Origin: Sedimentisphaera sp050251615
GTDB taxonomy: Bacteria; Planctomycetota; Phycisphaerae; Sedimentisphaerales; Sedimentisphaeraceae
Direction of reading: 5' to 3'
Length of the DNA: 64,000 bases
Assembly: GCA_050251615.1 (NCBI GenBank)
Contig: JBFWMM010000003.1
Span: 73,740-137,739, forward strand
Shown: piece after piece, positions 16,617 through 25,990 of the stretch
Layout: every line of letters begins with the position of its first letter
How positions within the stretch are numbered: position 1 is the stretch's first letter
The notes under the pieces: generated by a model
Database searches by the model: none
Told to the model about the DNA's origin: nothing
Seen by the model: only the letters and a program-made list of their open reading frames with translations
Translations under genes and position numbers: made by a program

Positions 16617-17966
16617 ATGGACGACTTCGAGAAGAATTTTCTTACAGAAAAAAGCGCTATTGCGAAGATCAGCAACAAAATAGACCTTCGTCATTACGAA
16701 AACTATAACGTCAAGAGAGGACTGCGTAATTCTGATGGTACCGGCGTACTTGTCGGCTTGACTGAAATAGGTGATGTACATGGCTATATCGTTGACGAAA
16801 ACGAAAAGGTGCCGGTACATGGCTCTCTAAGGTACAGAGGAATAGACATTCAGGACCTCTGCGACGGATTCATCAAGGAAAAACGTTTCGGCTTCGAAGA
16901 GACTTGCTACCTGCTTCTCTTCGGCGAACTGCCCGATAAAAAGACCCTGGCAGATTTTTCCTCACTGTTGACCTCGTACCGCGCGCTTCCAAGTGATTTT
17001 CTTGAGGTGAGCGTAAAGATTCCCAGCACGAACATAATGAATATGCTGGCGAGAAACGTGCTGATTGCATACTGCTATGACAGTGACCCTGAAAACAGAG
17101 ACATCCAGAATGTGCTTCGCCAGTGCATGGAGCTTATCGCCAAATTTCCTGTGATGGTGGCTTATGGCTACCAGAGCAAAATACATTGCTACGACAGGCA
17201 GAGCCTCGTTATGCACCGCCCTGATGACAGTCTCGGCACGGCGGAAAATTTTCTGCATATGATTCGTCAGGACGGCACTTTCACCCGTATTGAGGCGGAA
17301 GTTCTCGACCTCGCTCTCGTTCTACATGCCGAGCACGGCGGAGGTAACAACTCCTCCTTTACAACGCACGTGGTAACAAGCTCCAACACCGATGTTTACT
17401 CCTCTATAACCGCGGCCATCGGCTCGCTTAAAGGGCTCAAGCACGGGGGCGCAAACCTGCGAGTAATCGAAATGATGGACGACATCATGGCCAACGTAAA
17501 GGACTGGTCAAGCGAAAGTGAAGTGTCAGATTACATCTCAAAAATCATACGCAAAGAAGCGTTTGACCGCTCAGGTCTCGTCTATGGCATGGGACACGCC
17601 GTTTACACAAAGAGCGACCCACGTGCAATCATATTCAAGAGCAAAGTTGAAGAGCTCGTTAAAGAAAAGGGCTGCCATGAGGAATTTGAGCTGTACCGCA
17701 ACATCGAAAAGCTCACGCCGCAGATTTTCTCGGACGTGAAGAAAAGTGATAAGGTAATCAGTGCAAATGTTGACTTCTATTCGGGCTTCGTTTACAAGAT
17801 TCTGGGAATCCCGACAGACCTCTACACACCCATCTTTGCCATGTCCCGCGTTGCAGGTTGGAGCGCGCATATACTTGAGGAAATGATCAGCGGCGGCCGT
17901 ATAATCAGGCCGGCATACAAAAACGTTTCAAAGAAAAAGCCTTACATACCGATTCTTGAACGCTGA
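16617..17966 (+). CDS. Citrate / 2-methylcitrate synthase family protein
   Basis: Condenses an acyl-CoA with an oxoacid, most simply acetyl-CoA with oxaloacetate. The catalytic set is visible: His in LHAEHGGGNNSSF, His in SLKGLKHGGAN, and Asp in SANVDFYSGFVY, followed by FAMSRVAGWSAHILEE. At about 449 residues with an N-terminal extension, it resembles the longer bacterial citrate/methylcitrate synthase forms; 2-methylcitrate activity cannot be ruled out. The ATG at 16617 is favoured over GTG at 16611 because GAGGTG sits just before it. A terminator follows. The 250 nt upstream contain a TATAAT at about 16452-16457 with no convincing -35, and nothing else I can name. Confidence 0.9.
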   Translation: MDDFEKNFLTEKSAIAKISNKIDLRHYENYNVKRGLRNSDGTGVLVGLTEIGDVHGYIVDENEKVPVHGSLRYRGIDIQDLCDGFIKEKRFGFEETCYLLLFGELPDKKTLADFSSLLTSYRALPSDFLEVSVKIPSTNIMNMLARNVLIAYCYDSDPENRDIQNVLRQCMELIAKFPVMVAYGYQSKIHCYDRQSLVMHRPDDSLGTAENFLHMIRQDGTFTRIEAEVLDLALVLHAEHGGGNNSSFTTHVVTSSNTDVYSSITAAIGSLKGLKHGGANLRVIEMMDDIMANVKDWSSESEVSDYISKIIRKEAFDRSGLVYGMGHAVYTKSDPRAIIFKSKVEELVKEKGCHEEFELYRNIEKLTPQIFSDVKKSDKVISANVDFYSGFVYKILGIPTDLYTPIFAMSRVAGWSAHILEEMISGGRIIRPAYKNVSKKKPYIPILER

Positions 17967-17985
17967 GGTTGAGGAAAAAATTTAG

Positions 17986-18019
17986 AGGGAGCCTGCATGG
18001 CGCTCCCTTTCTTTATTTT
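17986..18019 (+). terminator. Rho-independent terminator after citrate synthase
   Basis: AGGGAGC (17986-17992) pairs with GCTCCCT (18002-18008) across a 9-nt loop, followed by TTCTTTATTTT. It begins about 20 nt after the stop codon and ends just before the antiporter gene. Confidence 0.7.
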
Positions 18020-18039
18020 ACAAAATCCGGATTGACCAA

Positions 18040-18990
18040 ATGGAACTCAATTTATTTACCGCAATTCTGCTTAATGTTGCAGGCATTTACCTGCTTTGCA
18101 GTGGAGCCAACTGGCTTGTTGACGGTGCAGTTTCTCTCTCAATCAGAGCGGGCGTCAGTACGCTTGTAGCAGGTCTTACGGTCGTCTCAATCGGGACAAG
18201 CGCTCCTGAGGCAGCTTCGAGCATTGTAGCTACGCTTCAGGGCAACGGCTCGGCGGCTCTGGGAAATGTATTCGGCTCCAACATAGCAAACCTTGCCCTT
18301 ATCGGCGGTATATGTGCCCTGATTCGCCCTATGAAGGTCTCGAGGCGTGTCGTACGCAGTGAACTCACAGTGATGAATGTGGTAACACTGATGATGCTGG
18401 TACTGATATGGAACCTCAAACTTTCACGACCGGAGGGCGCCGTACTTGCAGTTGTTTTTGCATTGCTGATTTATATCTTGATAGTCTCGGCTCTTAAGGG
18501 CAAAGGTCTCGTCGAGCCGGAACCTGTGGAAGTGAAAGATTTGAGCATTTTTGCTGCCGTTGGCCTCACTGTCGCAGGACTTGTCGCTCTCACAGGAGGC
18601 GCAAAGATGGCGGTAAGCGGCGCGGTGTTTATAGGAAAAACGGCCGGTCTCAGCGATGCGGTAATCGGCCTTACAATAATAGCAATTGGAACAAGCCTGC
18701 CGGAGCTCATTACCTGCGTAACAGCCTCGCTTAAAGGCTATGATGATATTTCTGTGGGCAATCTGATAGGCTCAAACATATTCAATATGATGTTTGTAAC
18801 AGGGTTGGCTTCACTTGTTAAGCCGTTTGAGTTTGCGGCAAGGTTGAGAAATTTTGATTTTGCGGTTGTAATTGCAACCGGACTCATCTTCCAAGCCTTC
18901 GCAACACGCCGCATTATAGGTAAAACAGGTGGCGTTCTGTTGCTCGCGATTTACTCCGTCTATACGGCGTTCATCCTGTTCGTGCGGTAA
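18040..18990 (+). CDS. Calcium/sodium antiporter, CaCA family (YrbG-like)
   Basis: An inner-membrane cation exchanger with about ten hydrophobic segments. The two inverted alpha-repeats that form the ion site are clear: SIGTSAPEAASS with GNVFGSNIANLALI in the first half, and AIGTSLPELITC with VGNLIGSNIFNMMF in the second. Length 316 is typical for the YrbG group. The ion preference (Ca2+/Na+ or K+-linked) cannot be read from sequence. It stands after the citrate synthase terminator and converges with the AsmA-like gene, with a 30-nt gap. Confidence 0.9.
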   Translation: MELNLFTAILLNVAGIYLLCSGANWLVDGAVSLSIRAGVSTLVAGLTVVSIGTSAPEAASSIVATLQGNGSAALGNVFGSNIANLALIGGICALIRPMKVSRRVVRSELTVMNVVTLMMLVLIWNLKLSRPEGAVLAVVFALLIYILIVSALKGKGLVEPEPVEVKDLSIFAAVGLTVAGLVALTGGAKMAVSGAVFIGKTAGLSDAVIGLTIIAIGTSLPELITCVTASLKGYDDISVGNLIGSNIFNMMFVTGLASLVKPFEFAARLRNFDFAVVIATGLIFQAFATRRIIGKTGGVLLLAIYSVYTAFILFVR

Positions 18991-19020
18991 AAAGATTGTA
19001 GCATCAGCTCCAGCTCTGCC

Positions 19021-22000
19021 CTATCGACTGAAACCAAGCGTTTTTGTCTTAAAAACCGGCTTATCGAGCGTGCCGTTTATGTTTACCTCCGCAATGAGGC
19101 TGCCGAGTACGTTGAGCAGGTCGCTACCTAAATATTTTTTATCAAACATATAGACCCCCATTTTGAGCTGGAGCTCTCTGGAATCAAGGGCAAGCATGCC
19201 ACTGCCCTGGAGGCGAAGGTCTTCGAGTTGAATGATAAGGTCATTGATAATGAGCGTATTGCCGTCGATATAGTTGCGCGCGGTAATGCTTTTTATTGTG
19301 CTCTGCTCGCGTACGCTTGCAAAGATGCTCGAAAGGATCTGGTCTATAATGTGCTTGTGGGTTATTTTGCCGTCTTCAATGAATATATTCAGCTGCCCGC
19401 GCCGTTTCTCCGGTTCGGTAATATTTCCCTCCAGGTTCAGTTCCGCCGTCAAGAGACCGTTCATTCCGAAGCCACTTTCTGGGCCAACAATATCCGCAAG
19501 CAGTTTTTGCACATCCACGCTTGCCATAACCAACGATAAACTGTATGAGCGAACATTTTCCTCGTCTATGCTAATGCCCAAACCAAACGTGCCGGAACCA
19601 TCGTATGCGCGCAAAAAACCGGCACGCCCGGGGTGCAGCCCATCTTTATCAAGCTCGAACGCGTAGCTGATTTCGTCAAAGACTACTCCGTGGAAAACGG
19701 TTTGTCCAAGCGCCAGATCACCGGCAAGCTGTTCTAAGCTACCAGAGCTTATGCGCCCGCTACAGAGCAAAGAGCCTGCCAACTCGCCAAAACCGCTTAC
19801 CGTCTTCTGACGAAGCCCCCTGAAATTTATGACGGCATCCTGAAAGCTCGCCAGAGCACCCTCAAATTCACAGTCTCCCGCTGACAAATCCGCAATACCT
19901 GTAATGACGTAATCGCTTGCCGGAGCAAATTTCTCAATCTCAATTCCTTCTGCAACCATGCTCACCTTACCCGCCGGCACCTCGCCCAATTCCACATTAC
20001 CTTCCACTTTGAGCTCCGCTTTCTCAATTCCTTCGGGAATCGCCTTAACACTGAACTGCGCGGTAGCAGGGCCCGTGCCGGCTTCGCATTGCAGGGAGCC
20101 TGTCGCGCCGATAAAGCGATGTTCCGCGAAAGTTACCGTATTGCCGTGAAGAGTAATATCCGCCTTAACGCTTTGGATGCCGTCTTTGATTTCGGCGTGC
20201 GCATTCACCCCCACTTGCCCGCCAAGCAACTCGCTCTCAACGCCCGCAATCTCCTTCAGACTCACCGCGCTGATGGAATCTGTCTGCAAGTCTGCGGCGA
20301 AGGAAATCAGCTTGCCGTCAGAGAGCATGCCATTGCCGCTTGCCCGCACTGCCGCTCCTGCCAGCAGGCCTGAGGCATTAGTTACGACAAGCTTATCACC
20401 TGTCAGAGAAACTTCAAAACGAGGTTTCTCCACAAGAAGTTTTTCGGGCAGGTACTCGATGCTCTCCCCGCTCACCTGCGCTGTAAGCTCAAGGCTTCTG
20501 TTCTCTCCACTGCGCACGGTGCGACAGGTAAAGTCAGCGGTAGCGTTAAGCGAATAATTAGAAAAGTTCGTAGCAATGTTCTGGGGCAGTGAATCGACCA
20601 GCTTTTTGTCGAGAGCGAAGTCTTCGGCAAAAACGGTAAAATCATAATCGGGCGTATCCTCCGCATCGAAGATGTCGATCGTCTGAGAGCTGTCAACGCG
20701 CCCCTCTATGCGGAGTTTGCCTTTGCCTTTGCCGGCAACCAGCGAATCAATATAAAGCGCCTCGGGAGTTATCCGCATATGCCCCGTAATATTTTCGAGT
20801 GGATACGGTATATCACGGTAACAGACGGAGCAATCGTGGGGATAAAGGTCTATTTCGAAACGCCTGCCGGATTGCAGGCTTCTTGTGAAGTGGATTCGTG
20901 CTCCGGAATTACCGGAGGGCGCAAAGAGCAGCCATGCCTTTTTGCGGCTGTCTGAAAGGCTACTGTACAGAAGCTCGTCAACGGGGATCGATTCGGTGCT
21001 GAGTGTAATATCGCAATCGGGGAATTCGGCCTCGGGAGAAAGCTTGTACATATCGCGCCAACCGGAAACAACAGCTTCCATAGGCCCGTTGACGCAGGCT
21101 AAATCCACATAAGCCCGCGCAGAATCAAACGTAATTGCTCCGCTCACACTTACCGGATATGGAAATTTATGGTAAAGTACATCCATATCAGAAAGGATTA
21201 CTTTGCCGGTAATCTCCGGGGGCGCTCCATAAACTCCGCTTGCCGCGAAGTCAATATCGCAAACACCCTGCGGTTGATACTCTGCAAAAGGCCGTTTTTC
21301 ACTCTCACCTATAAGCTCGAACAGCTCATCGCAATAGACAAAGCTGTTTGCCGTATTGTCCGCGGCAACTCGAAGCTCGCCCGCCCGCATCTCAAAATCA
21401 TACTCTACTCGCTCGCTCGCTATGGCTCGCAAAGACGCACTGAAACTCGTTTCGCCCGCGTTGAAACCGAGCGAGGCGTTCAGTATGCCAGCCGGATCAA
21501 GCGATGCGGACAAGTCTATATCTCTTGCCTGCCAGAAACTGCCTGGCACCGCCGCGTTGACGCGGCCCCGCATACCAAGACGCTTAACGGAATCTGTGTT
21601 TATCGTGAAATTGAGGTTTGATTCGGGAAAGAGAGACTCCTCATCTGTTTGCAACGAGAGCTTCAACTGCCCTGCCTCAGGCTTACTGAAGGCAAAATCA
21701 ATCAGCCTGATTGTGCCACGGGAACTATCAACAGCAACCGCCCCCACTTTTATTTCCGGCAGATTATCCGCATCGAAAGCAATTATCCTCGCTGCGAGAT
21801 CAAGCAGAAGCTGTTCGGGAGGCAGTTCGAATGAGCCGGTACCATCTCTCAACCCGGCTTTCGCACTGCGGGCGTTTAGAGAAGTGCAGCGAGGGTGCAA
21901 AGCGCCTGCCGAGAAAAAATCTATCCCGAATTCAGCCTGCTGAATAACAAGAGTGAGATGCTCCCCCGAAAACCGCATGTCTGAAAAAACAATTGCGTTA

Positions 22001-22161
22001 TTTTTATACTTCAAGCCTGAATACTCAAGCGAAAACCCGTTTTCAGCCAAACGGTCGCAGGCGCTGTGCTTGAAATGTACGGCCACGCCAAGAAGCAACG
22101 CTGCCGCGCTCGTAGCACAAAGGGCGAAAATGAGCAGAGCTGTAAATAACTTCTTCTTCAT
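19021..22161 (-). CDS. Giant AsmA/TamB-like envelope protein
   Basis: A 1046-residue protein with one N-terminal membrane anchor (MKKKLFTALLIFALCATSAAA region) and then a long beta-rich periplasmic body. The weak repeated pattern of short strands and the C-terminal block with GMNGLLTAELNLEGN, KITHKHIIDQI and LLNVLGSLIAEVNINGTLDKPVF are typical of AsmA-like C-terminal domains. Members (AsmA, YhdP, TamB) are thought to move phospholipids between envelope membranes. ATG at 22161 is preferred to a TTG 8 codons earlier because it gives a clean signal anchor. It is not linked to bamA or tamA here. The exact subfamily is not resolved. Confidence 0.78.
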   Translation of the reverse strand: MKKKLFTALLIFALCATSAAALLLGVAVHFKHSACDRLAENGFSLEYSGLKYKNNAIVFSDMRFSGEHLTLVIQQAEFGIDFFSAGALHPRCTSLNARSAKAGLRDGTGSFELPPEQLLLDLAARIIAFDADNLPEIKVGAVAVDSSRGTIRLIDFAFSKPEAGQLKLSLQTDEESLFPESNLNFTINTDSVKRLGMRGRVNAAVPGSFWQARDIDLSASLDPAGILNASLGFNAGETSFSASLRAIASERVEYDFEMRAGELRVAADNTANSFVYCDELFELIGESEKRPFAEYQPQGVCDIDFAASGVYGAPPEITGKVILSDMDVLYHKFPYPVSVSGAITFDSARAYVDLACVNGPMEAVVSGWRDMYKLSPEAEFPDCDITLSTESIPVDELLYSSLSDSRKKAWLLFAPSGNSGARIHFTRSLQSGRRFEIDLYPHDCSVCYRDIPYPLENITGHMRITPEALYIDSLVAGKGKGKLRIEGRVDSSQTIDIFDAEDTPDYDFTVFAEDFALDKKLVDSLPQNIATNFSNYSLNATADFTCRTVRSGENRSLELTAQVSGESIEYLPEKLLVEKPRFEVSLTGDKLVVTNASGLLAGAAVRASGNGMLSDGKLISFAADLQTDSISAVSLKEIAGVESELLGGQVGVNAHAEIKDGIQSVKADITLHGNTVTFAEHRFIGATGSLQCEAGTGPATAQFSVKAIPEGIEKAELKVEGNVELGEVPAGKVSMVAEGIEIEKFAPASDYVITGIADLSAGDCEFEGALASFQDAVINFRGLRQKTVSGFGELAGSLLCSGRISSGSLEQLAGDLALGQTVFHGVVFDEISYAFELDKDGLHPGRAGFLRAYDGSGTFGLGISIDEENVRSYSLSLVMASVDVQKLLADIVGPESGFGMNGLLTAELNLEGNITEPEKRRGQLNIFIEDGKITHKHIIDQILSSIFASVREQSTIKSITARNYIDGNTLIINDLIIQLEDLRLQGSGMLALDSRELQLKMGVYMFDKKYLGSDLLNVLGSLIAEVNINGTLDKPVFKTKTLGFSR

Positions 22162-22228
22162 ATCAGTTATGATATATAAAATCAATTACGCCGACAAGCA
22201 AATAACAACTCCCTGAGCGTAAAGTATG

Positions 22229-22257
22229 AAAAAAGCCCCACGGCGTACCGTAGGGCT
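22229..22257 (-). terminator. Rho-independent terminator after tRNA-Pro
   Basis: On the minus strand AGCCCTACGG pairs with CCGTGGGGCT around a 4-nt loop, followed by T6 (22229-22234). It starts only 6 nt after the tRNA-Pro discriminator base, so the tRNA seems to be a single-gene transcript insulated from the AsmA-like gene. Confidence 0.85.
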
Positions 22258-22263
22258 CTTATA

Positions 22264-22338
22264 TCGGGGTGAGAGGATTCGAACCTCCGACCTTTGCGTC
22301 CCGAACGCAACGCTCTAGCCAAGCTGAGCCACACCCCG
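22264..22338 (-). tRNA. tRNA-Pro (CGG anticodon)
   Basis: A 75-nt cloverleaf on the minus strand. It has the proline-type first pair C1-G72 (CGGGGTG/CACCCCG), D-arm with GGCTCAGCTTGGCTAGAGC, anticodon stem TTGCG/CGCAA with loop TTCGGGA (anticodon CGG), T-arm GGTTCGAATCC and an A discriminator. CCA is not encoded. Confidence 0.97.
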
Positions 22339-22358
22339 GAAAATTGAAAGGATTATGC

Positions 22359-22386
22359 ATTGTAACGTTCAGGCGCTTTCTGTCAA
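22359..22386 (-). promoter_or_regulatory. Strong promoter for tRNA-Pro
   Basis: On the minus strand a perfect TTGACA (22381-22386) is followed after 16 bp by TACAAT (22359-22364). It is the best promoter match in the window and is placed about 20 nt before the tRNA. Confidence 0.75.
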
Positions 22387-22476
22387 TACAATGAGAGAGC
22401 CGGATGCATTTTTTTGCGCACAAATCTCATATTGCGGATTGCATTTTGTCTGCTTTCATTAAGATATATTGGGTAG

Positions 22477-22493
22477 TTGCATCCAAAATGCAA
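22477..22493. promoter_or_regulatory. Operator-like palindrome upstream of the GH31 gene
   Basis: TTGCAT-CCAAA-ATGCAA is an exact 6-bp inverted repeat with a 5-bp spacer. The longer arm CAAAATGCAAATC (22484-22496) is also echoed in inverted form by GATTGCATTTTG at 22437-22448. The site ends 26 nt before the ATG of the GH31 gene, so a repressor site is plausible. No protein can be assigned. Confidence 0.4.
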
Positions 22494-22519
22494 ATCAGCG
22501 TTGTTTAAGGTAAATTGAA

Positions 22520-24985
22520 ATGGTTAGAAACATGAGACACCTTAGCTTTTTATTCCTGCTGGCTTCAGTTTGTCAGCTTAGCGCATCAGCGAGTACATTT
22601 GACAACATCAAGCGCTATCCGAATGGTGCAGAGATTCGGCTTGACGATTCGTTGCTGCGAATCGAATTTACAACTCAACGGATTGTTCATGTTCGGGCCA
22701 CAAAAAACGAAAGCTGGAGCAAAGAAAAGAGCCTGATGCTCGCAGGCAGCGAGAGGCCCGTATGCAGGATTGAGGCAGAGCAGAGCGGGCAAACCCTGAA
22801 ATTAAGCTCATCAGAGCTTGTTGTCGTGGTATCGCTCGAAACCGGCGCCATCTCCTACCACTGCCCTGACGGCAAGCTGCTTGCAACGGAAGCAGAAAGC
22901 CCGCGCTCATTCAGGGAGGTTGACGTTGTCAAGTCTTTGCCCGTAACGGACAGCATCAGAAAGGTGCAGACCGTTGACGGCGAGCGGGAAGTCGCAGGCA
23001 GATACGAGGTAAAAAAAGACCGCCGAGCCTGGGAGGCGATGGTTCAATTTAAACTTGCCGCCGATGAAGCTCTTTACGGGCTTGGCTTTGATGAGCAGGA
23101 CGACCTGAACCTGCGCGGCAAATCAAAACGACTCTACCAGCACAATATGCGTATCGTTGTCCCTTCGCTTGTGTCAACGAAAGGTTACGGGCTTTTATTC
23201 GATGCGTATTGCGCAATGAGCTTCGAGGATAACGAGCGTGGAATGTCGATGTCGTTTGATGTCGTTGACCAGCTTGACTACTACTTCATCTACGGCCCCG
23301 ATATGGATGGAGTTGTATCAGGCTACCGCGAGCTTACGGGTAGAGCAACACTGATGCCGAAATGGGCCTACGGCTATGTGCAGTCGAAAGAGCGCTACGC
23401 GACACAGGACGACCTGCTCAACACCCTCAGTGAGTTCAGGAGACGCCAAATCCCCATTGATGTGATTGTGCAGGACTGGAACTACTGGAAGCCGAACTGC
23501 TGGGGCAGCTTTGTTCCCGAGGAAAGCCGTTACCCCGACTTGACCGCGATGTGCGAGCGGGTGCACGAGCAGAACGCACACATTATGATTTCGATCTGGC
23601 CCAACCCGAGCGATATAGATGAGCCGGGCAGAGAGATTAGAAAAGCCGGCTATATGCTGAGCGGTTCGAGCTATGTTGATTTCTTCAACGAGGCCGCAGG
23701 CGATATGTACTTCGATTATGTATGGCAGTACCTAGGCAGACATGGCATTGACTCGTGGTGGTGCGATTCAACGGAGCCGGAAGTTAAAGACTGGGGCGAA
23801 AGAGAGCGTCCGACCAACGCCGATGAGCTTAATATCAACGGCCTCGCCAACATAATAGACCCGCAGTTGCTCAACGCCTATGGACTGGCAGACTCACAGA
23901 TGTTCTACGACAACTGGAGGAAGCAGACGAAAAACAAGCGCCTTGTAAATCTGACTCGCTCGGGCTTTGCCGGCAGCCAGGCTGTCGGGGCGGTTGTCTG
24001 GACGGGAGATATTTCCGCGAACTGGTCAACGCTTGCTCAGCAGGTTGCCGCGATGCTCAATTTCAGCGCCTCAGGCAATCCGTATGTAACAACCGATATC
24101 GGCGCATTTTTCGTAAGAAAGCAGGGCCAATGGTTCCGGAACGGCGATTACGATCGAGGCTCTGAAGACCTCGGCTATCGCGAGCTCTATACAAGATGGC
24201 TCCAGTTCGGTTCATTTTTGACAATGTTCCGAAGCCATGGTACCGATACCGCGAGAGAGCCATGGCGGTTCGGCGAGCCGGGCACGCCCTTCTACGACTC
24301 CATTGTATCAGCAATAGATTTGCGCTATCGCCTGATGCCGCATTTCTATTCTCTCGGAGCAAAACTCTACCACGAAAACTCCTCTTTTGTGCGTCCCGTT
24401 GCTTTTGATTATCCGAGCGACATCAACACACACGACCTGAAAACTCAAATGCTTGTTGGTGAGAGTATTATGGTCTGCCCGGTTCTGAAGCCGATGTACT
24501 ATGAAGCAGGTTCAAAGCCTCTGGACAACGCAAGCAAGACAATAGAAGTCTATTTGCCGCAGGGCACGTGGTTTGATTTTCTGAGCGAAAAGCAGCTTGC
24601 AGGTGGCAAAACCATTACCGCAGAGGCTCCGATTTCGCGTATTCCGATATATGTAAAATCGGGCAGCATTCTGCCGATGGGCCCTAAGCTGCAATATGCC
24701 GACGAAAAGCCGAGCGCCCCGATAGAGCTCAGAGTATATCCGGGCGCTGACGCGGAGTACCTCTTTTACGAAGACGCCGGCGATGGCTGGGGCTATGAAA
24801 ACGGTGAGTTTTCAACTGCAAAGTTCACTTGGGATGATGACGAGCGCAAGCTCACTATAGGTGCCCGCAAAGGAAGCTTCGATGGAATGCTCAAGGAGCG
24901 CGAGATCAACGTAGTTGTAGTCGGTGAGGGGAAAAAGGCGACTGTAAATTACAAGGGGCAGCTCGTTACGGCACCATGCAATTAA
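22520..24985 (+). CDS. Glycoside hydrolase family 31 (alpha-glucosidase / alpha-xylosidase type)
   Basis: A secreted retaining alpha-glycosidase. After a signal peptide (about residues 1-24) come an N-terminal beta-sandwich (about 30-270), the catalytic TIM barrel (about 280-620) and C-terminal beta domains with a DUF5110-like end. The nucleophile is D416 in DSWWCDSTEP and the acid/base is probably D497 in VWTGDISANW; VIVQDWNYW is the substrate-binding strand. The family covers alpha-glucosidases, alpha-xylosidases and sulfoquinovosidases; WWCDSTEP does not decide among them. Start ATG at 22520 with AAGGTAAATTGAA upstream; ATG four codons later is possible. It stands alone behind a possible operator, outside the 36-50 kb sugar locus. 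Confidence 0.9.
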   Translation: MVRNMRHLSFLFLLASVCQLSASASTFDNIKRYPNGAEIRLDDSLLRIEFTTQRIVHVRATKNESWSKEKSLMLAGSERPVCRIEAEQSGQTLKLSSSELVVVVSLETGAISYHCPDGKLLATEAESPRSFREVDVVKSLPVTDSIRKVQTVDGEREVAGRYEVKKDRRAWEAMVQFKLAADEALYGLGFDEQDDLNLRGKSKRLYQHNMRIVVPSLVSTKGYGLLFDAYCAMSFEDNERGMSMSFDVVDQLDYYFIYGPDMDGVVSGYRELTGRATLMPKWAYGYVQSKERYATQDDLLNTLSEFRRRQIPIDVIVQDWNYWKPNCWGSFVPEESRYPDLTAMCERVHEQNAHIMISIWPNPSDIDEPGREIRKAGYMLSGSSYVDFFNEAAGDMYFDYVWQYLGRHGIDSWWCDSTEPEVKDWGERERPTNADELNINGLANIIDPQLLNAYGLADSQMFYDNWRKQTKNKRLVNLTRSGFAGSQAVGAVVWTGDISANWSTLAQQVAAMLNFSASGNPYVTTDIGAFFVRKQGQWFRNGDYDRGSEDLGYRELYTRWLQFGSFLTMFRSHGTDTAREPWRFGEPGTPFYDSIVSAIDLRYRLMPHFYSLGAKLYHENSSFVRPVAFDYPSDINTHDLKTQMLVGESIMVCPVLKPMYYEAGSKPLDNASKTIEVYLPQGTWFDFLSEKQLAGGKTITAEAPISRIPIYVKSGSILPMGPKLQYADEKPSAPIELRVYPGADAEYLFYEDAGDGWGYENGEFSTAKFTWDDDERKLTIGARKGSFDGMLKEREINVVVVGEGKKATVNYKGQLVTAPCN

Positions 24986-25148
24986 CTAAAAATCACGCTT
25001 AACGGCAGGACATAATCCAACTCTCTTCGCACAACAGACCATGGCAGACGGCGGTTCTTACTGTGTCTTTGTTCCCGCGAGCCTATGGGTTGATCCGGGA
25101 TGTTAAAACATGATGAAGTAAGACACCACAACCAAACCACCATCTCTC

Positions 25149-25745
25149 TCAGTCTGCTTTGTCTGCAAGCCCGGATTCGAGCATTGTATCGCCGAGGTTT
25201 ACCCCGTCCACGTACACATCCGCCGTAAGGCTGAAGTCTTCGCTGCGTCTGATGTTTTTGAGTTCTATCTTTTCTGCCGCGAGGAGTTTTCTCTTAGCGA
25301 GATTTTTCGCATCAAGCGCTTTCATACGCTCATACTGGTCAACCGCATCCATCTGCGGTGTCTTTATTCCTGCAATTCGCACGGGGATCTCGCTACCGAG
25401 TACTTCCGGCACACCTGCTATATCACATACAAAGCAGTCTCCCGCGGTTACGCTGTCAATACGGCTGACCGTACAGCGTCCGTATGAGCCGCTGAACAGA
25501 TCCACGGGCGTTTTTGAGATTACTTTCGCGGGCTTTATCTCAGAAAGCTCTGCTGTAAAAGCGCTTTTATAGGGGATTGAGAAAGGTGATGCAAAACGAA
25601 CTTCTCCGCCTGCTATTTTAAGGCCGCCTGCTCCGGCGTAAAAGCCGGCGTACAGGAGCAATGCGCCGGCTAACAGAAGTCCAACCGGACTTTTTCCTAT
25701 ATAACGAGTATTTCCCGATTTGTTCTTTTTTGTCTGTTTTGCCAT
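25149..25745 (-). CDS. Membrane-anchored SNase-like (thermonuclease fold) protein, probably inactive
   Basis: A 198-residue protein with a basic N-terminus (KQTKKNKSG), one transmembrane segment (about 20-42) and a C-terminal domain following staphylococcal-nuclease strand order: VTAGDCFVCDI, PVRIAGIKTP, KNLAKRKLLAAEKIELKNI and LTADVYVDGVNLGDTMLESGLA. In active nucleases an Asp-Thr pair (GDT), Arg after V, and a Glu after the GIDxPE turn are needed. Here GDT is GDC and the PE position is PQ, so activity is doubtful. The fold call is from pattern only. Single gene with its own promoter, convergent with the GH31 gene. Confidence 0.65.
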   Translation of the reverse strand: MAKQTKKNKSGNTRYIGKSPVGLLLAGALLLYAGFYAGAGGLKIAGGEVRFASPFSIPYKSAFTAELSEIKPAKVISKTPVDLFSGSYGRCTVSRIDSVTAGDCFVCDIAGVPEVLGSEIPVRIAGIKTPQMDAVDQYERMKALDAKNLAKRKLLAAEKIELKNIRRSEDFSLTADVYVDGVNLGDTMLESGLADKAD

Positions 25746-25781
25746 TTTGACCTATTTGCTGCGTTTATGAGAGAGCCTTGT

Positions 25782-25809
25782 AATATATACTTTGCTCCCG
25801 ATTCGTCAA
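25782..25809 (-). promoter_or_regulatory. Promoter for the SNase-like gene
   Basis: On the minus strand TTGACG (25804-25809), 16 bp, TATATT (25782-25787), about 37 nt before the ATG at 25745. Confidence 0.45.
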
Positions 25810-25990
25810 CAAATTAAAGCGCCGCTGCTGCTATATCGTAAGCAATATGCAGGTGCTGAGGATGCCTGCTTGTATTGTGCTGCGAAAGCAGAAAAATTGC
25901 GCGCAAGCTTGAAAAAAAACAGAAAACTGTTACCCTTTATGCAGTACCCCGCAAAGGGGCAGTTGTTAATTGTTCTCACCGAGAAAAACC

